From assembly GCA_025928545.1 (NCBI GenBank), contig JAICJH010000034.1, positions 1 to 64,000 on the forward strand: a stretch of 64,000 bases of DNA. The letters are read 5' to 3'. How positions within the stretch are numbered: position 1 is the first letter of the stretch; each line of letters begins with the position of its first letter. Position numbers and translations under genes: made by a program. This document shows, in pieces, positions 53,077 through 60,046 of the stretch. The stretch is from Bryobacteraceae bacterium (GTDB taxonomy: Bacteria; Acidobacteriota; Terriglobia; Bryobacterales; Bryobacteraceae). The notes under the pieces are model-generated. The model saw only the letters and a program-made list of their open reading frames with translations, was not told the origin of the DNA and ran no database searches.

Positions 53077-54291
53077 GTGCAGACCAGACGCCATTTCATC
53101 GGCAACGTGGCCACAGGGCTCGCAGGCAGCCTTGCCACGGGCCGCGCCATCGGCGCTAACAACCGAATTCGTGTCGGTGTGATCGGTATGGGCGAGCGCG
53201 GTGTGCAACTGGCCCGCGAAGCGATTGCCTGCCCGAACACCGAATTCGTCGCCGCTGCCGATGTCTATTCACGCCGTCTCGAAGAGGCAAAAAGTCTGGC
53301 TGCGAAGGGCAGCGAAGCCGCGTTGAAGGGTTTTGCCGACTATCGCGCGCTGCTCGAAGACAAATCCGTCGATGCGGTTCTGATTGCCACTCCCCAGCAC
53401 CTGCATGCCGAGTGTTTTGTAGCGGCCATGGAGGCCGGCAAACACGTTTATCAGGAAAAGGCGATGGCGTTCACCGTGGAACACGCGAAACTCATGCGTG
53501 CCGCGCGGGAAGCGTCGCCGCGCAATGTAGTGCAGGTCGGGCATCAGGCGTGCTCCTCGGGTCAGGTGGCCGATGCCGCCGGTTACCTCGCGGCCGGCAC
53601 TGTTGGACAAGTGACCGCGATCCACGCCCGCATGTATCGCAATACGCCTGCTGGCAAACCGCACTGGACTCGCCCCCTCTACCCGGACATGACGGCGGAA
53701 AACGTGGCCTGGGAAAGCTTTCTCGGCAATGCCCCGGCCCGCGATTTCGATCCCGACCGTCTGGTGAACTGGCGGCTGTTCTGGGATTACTCTGGCGGCA
53801 ACGTGCATGAGAACATGAGCCATCAATTTGCTTTCTGGAGCAAGGTGATGGGCCTGAGCATTCCGGCGGCAGCCACCATGACCGGCGGCGTTTATCTGTG
53901 GAAGGATGGCCGCGAAGTTCCGGACACCATGAGCGTTTCTCTGGAACTGCCGGAAGAAATTCTCTTCACCTGGGATTCCGGCTTCGGCAACAACTATCCC
54001 GGCGTCACTGAAGACGTGCTCGGTACCCACGGCACAATCGCTCGGGGCCAGCAGATCCGCTACATACCGCAGCGTGTGAATCGGCCCGCCGGTTCCGAAC
54101 TCATGGGACAGACGCCCACCGTTCCGCGCGCGCATATGCAGGATTTTTTGAGTGCCATTCGCAACGGTAACGAAACCGCGTGCCCGTTCGAACTGGGCTA
54201 TCGCGTTTCCGTCGCATGTCACATGGCGGTCGAGAGCTATCTTCAGCAGCGCACCGTTCGCTGGGACGCGGTGAACGAAGAGATCGTCTGA
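53077..54291 (+). CDS. Gfo/Idh/MocA-family oxidoreductase, Tat-type export signal
   Basis: 404 residues from the GTG at 53077, so the twin-arginine-like TRRHFIGNVATGLAGSLATG is N-terminal; a frame start at 52990 adds unlikely residues. The Rossmann start RIRVGVIGMGERGVQLARE, the VLIATPQHLHAECFVAAMEA block and the EKAMAF catalytic-lysine region (usually EKP) fit the Gfo/Idh/MocA family acting on sugars and cyclitols with NAD(P). The Met in EKAM replaces the usual Pro. Export of a Rossmann enzyme is common in acidobacterial and planctomycete members. It precedes the deacetylase gene by 16 bases. Confidence 0.9.
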   Translation: MQTRRHFIGNVATGLAGSLATGRAIGANNRIRVGVIGMGERGVQLAREAIACPNTEFVAAADVYSRRLEEAKSLAAKGSEAALKGFADYRALLEDKSVDAVLIATPQHLHAECFVAAMEAGKHVYQEKAMAFTVEHAKLMRAAREASPRNVVQVGHQACSSGQVADAAGYLAAGTVGQVTAIHARMYRNTPAGKPHWTRPLYPDMTAENVAWESFLGNAPARDFDPDRLVNWRLFWDYSGGNVHENMSHQFAFWSKVMGLSIPAAATMTGGVYLWKDGREVPDTMSVSLELPEEILFTWDSGFGNNYPGVTEDVLGTHGTIARGQQIRYIPQRVNRPAGSELMGQTPTVPRAHMQDFLSAIRNGNETACPFELGYRVSVACHMAVESYLQQRTVRWDAVNEEIV

Positions 54292-54307
54292 CCGGAGCCA
54301 TGCCGCC

Positions 54308-55006
54308 TTGGTGAAAACTTCCGCGGCGGCGCTTGCAGTCCTGGCCGGTTCGGCCTGGGCGGTTCGGGGACGTTCATCCGTAGTCTTCGGCCCTTCGGAA
54401 TGGCGCGCAAAATCGAAACGCAGGGCAATTGCCCTCACCTTCGATGACGGCCCCTCCCCCTCGACACCCAGGTTTCTCGATGTCCTGGCCGAACACCGTG
54501 TGCCCGCCACATTCTTTCAGGTGGGCATCAATGTTCAACGGCATCCTGAGGTGGCGCGAAGCGTTGCTGACGCTGGACACGAAATCGGCAATCACTCGTT
54601 TTCGCATTTGAATTTCGCTCTGAAATCAGCGTCGCTGATCAGGGCGGATTTTGCCCAGGCCCAGACTGCGATCGGCGATGCCACCGGCGTCACCCCCACT
54701 CTGATGCGGGCGCCCTTCGGTGTCCGATGGTTCGGCTTTCGCGGGATGCAGGCCCAACTCGGGCTCACCGGCGTCATGTGGACTGTCATCGGGCTCGACT
54801 GGAAACTTCCGGCGGCGGCGATCTCGGACCGCGTATTGTCACGGGTTTCCGACGGCGGCATCATTTGCCTGCACGATGGCCGCGGAACAGCCGCGAAGCC
54901 CGATGCGGAGCCGACGCTTGAGGCGGTGCGCCGCATTGTCCCCGCACTGATCGAGGCAGGATATCATTTTGAGACAGTCTCTCAACTGCTATGGCCAACG
55001 AACTGA
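54308..55006 (+). CDS. Polysaccharide deacetylase (NodB domain), exported
   Basis: 232 residues from TTG at 54308 (or GTG at 54311). A signal peptide (1-20) precedes a NodB homology domain with the metal and catalytic residues D46/D47 in TFDDGPSP and H96/H100 in NHSFSH, then RAPFG, DWKLP and LHDGRG motifs. It removes N-acetyl groups from a glycan, such as peptidoglycan, chitin-like polymer or an exopolysaccharide. Its 3' end overlaps the acyl carrier protein gene by 16 bases, so these two unlike functions are expressed together. Confidence 0.92.
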   Translation: MVKTSAAALAVLAGSAWAVRGRSSVVFGPSEWRAKSKRRAIALTFDDGPSPSTPRFLDVLAEHRVPATFFQVGINVQRHPEVARSVADAGHEIGNHSFSHLNFALKSASLIRADFAQAQTAIGDATGVTPTLMRAPFGVRWFGFRGMQAQLGLTGVMWTVIGLDWKLPAAAISDRVLSRVSDGGIICLHDGRGTAAKPDAEPTLEAVRRIVPALIEAGYHFETVSQLLWPTN

Positions 55007-55308
55007 CAGCACGTGAAATGACCGCCGCAGATCCGAAAGCGAGCGACGTCGCACAACGAGTCCTGCAAATTATCGCGGATAACCAGAAGAAAGACATCTC
55101 CGTCGTCACCCTGGAAAGCAGCTTCGAGGAGTTGGGGATCGATTCCATGGACGCGGTGAATATCGTCTTTGCCGTTGAAAACGAGTTCAACGTCAATGTC
55201 CCGGATGAAGAGATGAAGAACATCAAATCCGTGCGCGACATTGTCGAGGGTGTTCAAAAGCTGGTCGCAGGCAAGCCTCCGGACAATCCGCAAAAGGCCG
55301 CTGCCTGA
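54991..55308 (+). CDS. Acyl carrier protein
   Basis: 105 residues; an ATG at 55018 is an alternative start. The phosphopantetheine site is S52 in LGIDSMDAVN, and the EEMKNIKSVRDIVEGVQ helix is ACP-like. The C-terminal tail (about 95-105) is Pro/Lys/Ala-rich and longer than in the housekeeping AcpP. It starts inside the deacetylase gene and its stop overlaps the ketosynthase start (TGATG). It therefore looks like a dedicated carrier for this operon and not the general AcpP, but that is inference. Confidence 0.95.
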   Translation: MANELTAREMTAADPKASDVAQRVLQIIADNQKKDISVVTLESSFEELGIDSMDAVNIVFAVENEFNVNVPDEEMKNIKSVRDIVEGVQKLVAGKPPDNPQKAAA

Positions 55309-56531
55309 TGGCGCGCCGAGCCGTTGTCACGGGCATCGGCGTCATCTGTTCCATCGGACGCAATCTGAAGGAATTTGGTCAGGCTTTGCGTGAAGGCCGC
55401 AGCGGCGTGGGTCCCCTTCGCAGTCCCGACCCTGGAGCGGATCCGTGGAACATGCGTTTCACGACCGCCGCACAGGTACACGACTTCATCGCTACCGATT
55501 ATTTCGCGCCCAAAGAAGCGGACATGCTGGATCGTTTCGCGCAGTTCGCAGTTGTGGCGGGGCGTGAGGCCGTGCGGCACAGTGGCATCGAATGGACACC
55601 GGAACTGCGGGAAACCACGGCCATCGTAACGGGTTCGTGCATCGGCGGTCAGACTACGGAAGACAAAGGCTTCGTCGAAGTCTACAAGCGTGGGCGTCCG
55701 CGGCCTCATCCGATGACGATCCCCAAGACGATGGCCAATGCAGGCGCCAGTGGCATCTCCATGGAATTCGGTATTACAGGCCCGGCGTTTACGGTCGCTA
55801 CCGCCTGCGCCTCCTCGGCTCACGCAATTGGACTGGCCTCGAATATGGTGCGCTCCGGGATGTGCGACGTTGCGATTGCAGGCGGCAGTGAGGCGACCTT
55901 CAGTGAAGGTCTGTTACTGGCCTGGGAAGCGATGCGGGTCGTTTCGCCGACTGTTTGCCGCCCTTTTTCAAAAGATCGTAATGGCATGATGCTGGGCGAA
56001 GGCGGGGCGATGTTGGTTGTGGAATCGCTGGAACATGCGCAGGCCCGCGGTGCAACTCCGTTGGCCGAAATCGCGGGCTTCGGAATGTCGAGCGACGCCC
56101 ACCACGTCACGCAGCCATCGGCGGAAGGCGCGGCGCGGGCGATTACGCGCGCGCTGGCCAGTGCGGCAATTCAGCCCGAGCAGATGGGCTACGTGAATGC
56201 CCACGGCACGGGCACACTTGTCAACGATGCGACTGAGACCCGCGCGCTGCATCTGGCCTTCGGCGCGCATGCGCCGCGGCTGGTCGTGTCGTCCACCAAA
56301 TCGATGCATGGACACACGCTGGGAGCGGCAGGCGCACTGGAATCGGCCGCGGCCATACTGGCGCTGCGCGAAGGCTTTGTGCCGCCGACAATTCAGTACA
56401 ACGAGCCCGATCCGGAATGCGACCTCGACTATGTGCCGAACGTCGCGCGAGCCTGGGATGGCGAATACGCAATGTCAAATTCATTTGCGTTCGGCGGCCT
56501 GAATGCGGTCCTTGTGCTCCGACGGATTTAG
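55308..56531 (+). CDS. fabF: Beta-ketoacyl-ACP synthase II (FabF-like)
   Basis: 407 residues. The catalytic triad is C167 (TVATACASSAHA), H299 (VNAHGTGTLVND) and H336 (SMHGHTLGAAGA), all intact. It extends acyl chains on the carrier protein using malonyl-ACP. It overlaps the ACP gene (TGATG at 55306-55308). Because it is coupled to a deacetylase and a dedicated carrier, it may supply a special acyl chain and not general fatty acids; NodE is the best-known parallel. The symbol is by similarity only. Confidence 0.94.
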   Translation: MARRAVVTGIGVICSIGRNLKEFGQALREGRSGVGPLRSPDPGADPWNMRFTTAAQVHDFIATDYFAPKEADMLDRFAQFAVVAGREAVRHSGIEWTPELRETTAIVTGSCIGGQTTEDKGFVEVYKRGRPRPHPMTIPKTMANAGASGISMEFGITGPAFTVATACASSAHAIGLASNMVRSGMCDVAIAGGSEATFSEGLLLAWEAMRVVSPTVCRPFSKDRNGMMLGEGGAMLVVESLEHAQARGATPLAEIAGFGMSSDAHHVTQPSAEGAARAITRALASAAIQPEQMGYVNAHGTGTLVNDATETRALHLAFGAHAPRLVVSSTKSMHGHTLGAAGALESAAAILALREGFVPPTIQYNEPDPECDLDYVPNVARAWDGEYAMSNSFAFGGLNAVLVLRRI

Positions 56532-56571
56532 AAGTTTTTATCGGCGTGCATAGGCGTGAATCGGCGGCCGA
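56531..56571 (-). repeat. Dispersed decamer repeat, copy G
   Basis: Minus-strand reading gives CGGCCGCCGATTCACGCC, TATGCACGCCGATAAAAAC. It fills the gap between the converging ketosynthase and PA14 genes and begins right after the PA14 stop. One decamer is altered (CGCCTATGCA). Confidence 0.8.
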
Positions 56572-56572
56572 A

Positions 56573-57193
56573 TTACTTTTTCTCCGGAAAAGCCCACGTC
56601 GTAGGATCGGCGGGAGGCTTGAATTCCTCAGTGCTGAAAATCCGATAATCTTCGCCAGTTCCGGCAATCTTCAACACGAGTGCGACATGAAACTTTAACC
56701 CCTGAAAATACGGCACCCGGATCGTATGAATCCCGCCGCTCAATTCTGTTGTGCCGTGCAGCGTGACCGGCACGTGCAGGCCTCCGTTATCGATGACGAG
56801 CGTGTCATCGACATAAAGCATCGCACCGTCGTCCGAGGTCAGTTCCCACCGGTACAGGCCCGGTTTGCCGATCCAGAACCTTCCCGTATAATCGATCGCA
56901 AACCACTCCAGACGTTTCGCAATTCCCGGAAAGCCGAGCTTGTAATCCTGCGAAGGTACGTTGAGCGAAGTTGTGTAAACTGTCCCCCGCGGCTTGTCTT
57001 TCCGCCCCAGTTCGGCCAGATTTTTCGCGGCATGGGAAATGAAATAAACCACGCCCTGGAGGCCGGAGGGAATCACCACTGTGGTTCCGAACGCATAGAC
57101 GACTTCCGGTTCCGGTGGTGTCTCCTGTGCCCTGGCCTGTCCCGGTATCAACCCGGCCAGCAACAGCAGCGAAAGCAGAGCTCGATACTTCAA
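56573..57193 (-). CDS. Exported PA14-domain protein
   Basis: 206 residues. A signal peptide (1-22) is followed by a PA14-like domain (about 75-185), with the motif GRFWIGKPGLYRWELTSDDG, AMLYVDDTLVIDNGG and GGIHTIRVPYFQG that marks sugar-binding PA14 domains. It may bind glycan or a cell-surface sugar. It is the last gene of a leftward chain of overlapping genes; its ATG overlaps the preceding stop (ATGA 57190-57193). It abuts a repeat copy on its 3' side. Confidence 0.88.
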   Translation of the reverse strand: MKYRALLSLLLLAGLIPGQARAQETPPEPEVVYAFGTTVVIPSGLQGVVYFISHAAKNLAELGRKDKPRGTVYTTSLNVPSQDYKLGFPGIAKRLEWFAIDYTGRFWIGKPGLYRWELTSDDGAMLYVDDTLVIDNGGLHVPVTLHGTTELSGGIHTIRVPYFQGLKFHVALVLKIAGTGEDYRIFSTEEFKPPADPTTWAFPEKK

Positions 57194-57516
57194 TTGGATT
57201 TTTCCGTCTCGGGTTTTGGAGCTTTGGCCGGCACAGCCTCCACCCGTAATGCGACAAGATTCATCCGCATGTCGCGTTCCGCGTCCACGGAAATCGGATC
57301 GCCATCGTGAAACTGCGAGGATTTCGACGGCTTGCCGTCGCGCACGAATTTCGTGGAACTGGTGACAAACATCCGCATGTCCTGGCCACCTTCCACCTCC
57401 ATCACCAGATGCCCCGATTCAAGCCCGCGGAAAGTGCCGGTAAACGTTGCGGGAACAGGCTTCGGAACCTGAAGGAGGAGTGCGAAAAGAGCGGCGGCGG
57501 AGACGAGCAGGTTCAC
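57190..57516 (-). CDS. Small exported beta-barrel-like protein (DUF5666-like)
   Basis: 108 residues. A signal peptide (1-16) is followed by one small beta domain (FTGTFRGLESGHLVMEVEGG, MFVTSSTKFVRDGKP, FHDGDPISVDAE), similar to DUF5666-type OB-like folds. No catalytic residues are seen. Both ends are coupled by 4-base overlaps (ATGA at 57190-57193 and 57513-57516), so it is made with its neighbours. Function unknown. Confidence 0.68.
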   Translation of the reverse strand: MNLLVSAAALFALLLQVPKPVPATFTGTFRGLESGHLVMEVEGGQDMRMFVTSSTKFVRDGKPSKSSQFHDGDPISVDAERDMRMNLVALRVEAVPAKAPKPETEKSN

Positions 57517-58106
57517 TTATTGGATTTCTTCCTGCTCTTATTATCCGCCTTTGAATCGCCGGTTCGGTTGCCGGTGATCCCGGACAAATCCGGAATTCCC
57601 ATGCTGCCGCTCAGTTTCACCAGATCGTCCACATTGATATCCCCGTCCACATAGACGACTGTGAGTCTGGTAGGTTCGGTCGAAACGACTGCCACCCCGC
57701 CGAGCTTGCTGTCCGATACCTGGAGAAGATAAACCTGGGTCCACTCTTTGTTTTCGCGGACGTCCACCACCGCCTGCCATTTCGGCTGTTGCAGCATGGA
57801 ACGCAGCGGCGCGACATCGGCCTCCGAGTATTGGCCGGGCTTCTCGAACTCATAGGCGCGGACGTAGATTCCCTTCATCCTCGAAACCAGCGACTTAATT
57901 GCCGCCGCATCCGAATCGCCGTCGCTGCCCAGAAATGCGGAAGCCAGTTTGAGAAGACCGCCGTTCAGCGTCACGTTCGTGGCCGATTTCGCGGAGGCCG
58001 CGAGCTTATCCAGCGCTTTGAAATCGAAATCCTGAGCCGTCAGGGCAGGTGCCAGAGCGAACAAGATGACGACGGCCGGTATGAACTTCTTCAGTGTGAT
58101 TTTCAT
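57513..58106 (-). CDS. DUF4252-domain exported protein
   Basis: 197 residues. A signal peptide (1-24) is followed by a DUF4252-like domain (about 28-165: FDFKALDKLAASAKSATNVT, LVSRMKGIYVRAYEFEKPG, VRENKEWTQVYLLQVSDSKL, VVSTEPTRLTVVYVDGDIN). The C-terminus is a Lys/Asn/Ser-rich tail. DUF4252 is, from memory, common in acidobacteria and Bacteroidetes near ECF sigma factors; no function is known. ATGA overlaps at both ends (58103-58106 and 57513-57516). Confidence 0.85.
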   Translation of the reverse strand: MKITLKKFIPAVVILFALAPALTAQDFDFKALDKLAASAKSATNVTLNGGLLKLASAFLGSDGDSDAAAIKSLVSRMKGIYVRAYEFEKPGQYSEADVAPLRSMLQQPKWQAVVDVRENKEWTQVYLLQVSDSKLGGVAVVSTEPTRLTVVYVDGDINVDDLVKLSGSMGIPDLSGITGNRTGDSKADNKSRKKSNK

Positions 58107-58456
58107 TGGATATTTCTCGTTGTGCGCCGAACCATTTCCTTCGCCTGCTGCAATTGATCCCTTGTGATCGCGAGCGCCGTCAGCAGATCCTGCTTCGCCT
58201 TCAGGCCACGCGCCGTTTCCTGCTTTTGCTGGTAATCCAGCACGACCGCGGGCACGATTGCCAGACCCGCAAGCGTAGCCGCCAGCGCCAGAGTGAACCG
58301 CCGCTGAAGCCAGGAGGTCGGCTTCTTCGCCACAATCGGCAAAGCAGGCCGCGGAGCCGCGCCTGTAGTCTTCGCCAGAATTTTCGCCGCGAAATCCGCA
58401 GGCGGCTGTTCCGCTGCAAGCGATTCGCGCAACAGATCTTCCATATCTCCGTTCAT
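58103..58456 (-). CDS. Small single-pass membrane protein, putative anti-sigma factor
   Basis: 117 residues. The cytosolic N-terminus (about 1-52: MEDLLRESLAAEQPPADFAA) is followed by one membrane helix (about 54-75: FTLALAATLAGLAIVPAVVL) and a coiled-coil-like tail. This topology next to an ECF sigma factor fits a regulator that holds the sigma factor at the membrane. There is no zinc-binding HxxxCxxC motif, so it is not of the ZAS class. ATGA overlaps at both ends (58453-58456 and 58103-58106). Confidence 0.72.
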   Translation of the reverse strand: MNGDMEDLLRESLAAEQPPADFAAKILAKTTGAAPRPALPIVAKKPTSWLQRRFTLALAATLAGLAIVPAVVLDYQQKQETARGLKAKQDLLTALAITRDQLQQAKEMVRRTTRNIQ

Positions 58457-59001
58457 AAGCAAACCTCGTTCATGGGCAGTTCCCCACCCCGCCTGGCGGC
58501 CGCCGGGCCGGATACCAATCCCCTCTTTTCCAGTCTGCCGCGCAACAGCGCCAGCGACCGATGCAGATGGCTCTTCACCGTGCTCACCGGCATCTCCATC
58601 ACGTCCGCAATTTCGGTGGGCGACAGGTCTTCCTGATAGCGCAGCACAACCACCATCCGCGCTTTCTCCGGCAGCGATTCCACCATGCCGCGCAGACGAT
58701 CTCTCAGCAGCAGGTCCGGCATGCCGCAGCCAATGGCCGCGGGCTCGGGAATATCGTCCAGCCCGATTGCCGGCCGGAACCGCCGCTTGCGCAATTCGTC
58801 GATGGAGCGATGGCAAATCGTACGCCGCAGCCAGCTGGAGGCGTGACCGGCGTCTTCTATCCGGTCGAGTTGCTGGTAGCACTGCAGGAACACGTCCTGC
58901 GCCACTTCTTCCGCTATTTCGCGGTTGCGCAGAAAGCGCAGCGCCAGACTGAACACCATCGATTGGTTTTCGGCAACGATACTGGCGAAATCAGCGCCCA
59001 C
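58453..59001 (-). CDS. ECF-type RNA polymerase sigma factor
   Basis: 182 residues. Region 2 (about 10-75: VFSLALRFLRNREIAEEVAQ, DVFLQCYQQLDRI, SSWLRRTICHRSIDELRKRR) and region 4 (about 105-160: LPEKARMVVVLRYQEDLSPT, EIADVMEMPVSTVKSHLHR) are clear. There is no region 1 or 3, as in ECF factors. It likely directs transcription of the downstream secreted proteins. Its start overlaps the hydrolase stop by 11 bases, and it overlaps the putative anti-sigma gene by ATGA. Confidence 0.93.
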   Translation of the reverse strand: MGADFASIVAENQSMVFSLALRFLRNREIAEEVAQDVFLQCYQQLDRIEDAGHASSWLRRTICHRSIDELRKRRFRPAIGLDDIPEPAAIGCGMPDLLLRDRLRGMVESLPEKARMVVVLRYQEDLSPTEIADVMEMPVSTVKSHLHRSLALLRGRLEKRGLVSGPAAARRGGELPMNEVCL

Positions 59002-59992
59002 ATTGACTATTACGGATCAACCCGGCATCCGATGGCAAGTATTTTGGCCGATAAGTCCGAAGCGCGTCACCGATGAAATCCAGCATCACGCCATCCACCC
59101 AAAACCGCGGAGAACGCCGGGAAAGAAATCCCAGATGCCCTCCGTATTCCGTCGCAATCAGCTTCACCTGCGGGTTTGCCGCAATGGCCGGATGGCTGTA
59201 AACCTCGAAAGGAATGTAGGAATCGTCCTTCGCCTGAATCAACAGAGTGGGCACGCGGATGGCATGCAGGAAATTGCGGGCGGATTGCGTCTCGTAATAA
59301 TGCTCCGCGCCTTCAAACCCGAACGATGGCGCAGTGAGGCAGTCGTCGATTTCCCAAATGGACCGGTAATGCGCCAGTTCCGCAGCCGTATAGCGTCCTG
59401 TGGCGGCCATCCGTTCCTTCATGCGCCGCACAAAACGCTTCTCATAAATCGAATTATCCGGCTGCCCCACGCGCCGCGTGCAGGCCGCCAGATCGATCGG
59501 CGTGGAGACCGCACAGACTGCCTGTATGAGGTCGGTCTCGCCGAGTTCGCCCGCCAGCTTCAGGGCGACATTGCCGCCCAGCGAGAAACCGACCAGAAAA
59601 ATCGGGAGATTGTCCCGCTCGCGCAACTGGATCAAAAAGGCCCGAAGATCGGAGGTCAGTCCGGCATGATAGAGCGTGTTGCAGAGGTGTTCCGTGCCAC
59701 CGCACGTCCGCATATGAAAGCGGTGCGCGCTCAAACCGGCGTGCAGCGAATCCCACGCCATGCTCTTCATGTAGCCGGATTCCCCGGAGCCTTCCAGCCC
59801 ATGCAGCAGCACTACATGCCCAACCGGAGTTCCAACGGGATGCTGCGTCTCGACGAGCACCTGCGTATCCGGATCGGTCCGGACCAGGCGGCGTAGTTTT
59901 GGAAACGCCGAGTAGTCGTAATTCCGCGGCCAGAAATTTCCGGCAATCGTGAGGACGTGAGGATTACGGACAATCGGTTCGAAGGGCCGCAT
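58991..59992 (-). CDS. Alpha/beta hydrolase, YheT family
   Basis: 333 residues from the ATG at 59992 (MRPFEPIVRNPHVLTIAGNF); a frame start at 60016 adds eight residues. YheT-type features are NPHVLTIAGNFWPR, the oxyanion stretch VVLLHGLEGSGESGYM, nucleophile FLVGFSLGGNVALKL and the late YGGHLGFLSR histidine. These hydrolases act on esters or lipids. It is the first gene of the sigma-factor chain, overlapping the sigma gene by 11 bases. Its substrate is not known. Confidence 0.9.
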   Translation of the reverse strand: MRPFEPIVRNPHVLTIAGNFWPRNYDYSAFPKLRRLVRTDPDTQVLVETQHPVGTPVGHVVLLHGLEGSGESGYMKSMAWDSLHAGLSAHRFHMRTCGGTEHLCNTLYHAGLTSDLRAFLIQLRERDNLPIFLVGFSLGGNVALKLAGELGETDLIQAVCAVSTPIDLAACTRRVGQPDNSIYEKRFVRRMKERMAATGRYTAAELAHYRSIWEIDDCLTAPSFGFEGAEHYYETQSARNFLHAIRVPTLLIQAKDDSYIPFEVYSHPAIAANPQVKLIATEYGGHLGFLSRRSPRFWVDGVMLDFIGDALRTYRPKYLPSDAGLIRNSQCGR

Positions 59993-60046
59993 GCGGGTGC
60001 AGTCCCATTGTCCCATTCAAATGCGCACGTCAGCCGTGCAGTCCGG

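Noticed and set aside
56531..56573. Intrinsic terminator between the converging ketosynthase and PA14 genes
   Set aside because: The gap is filled by repeat copy G, which does not form a strong stem with a T-run.
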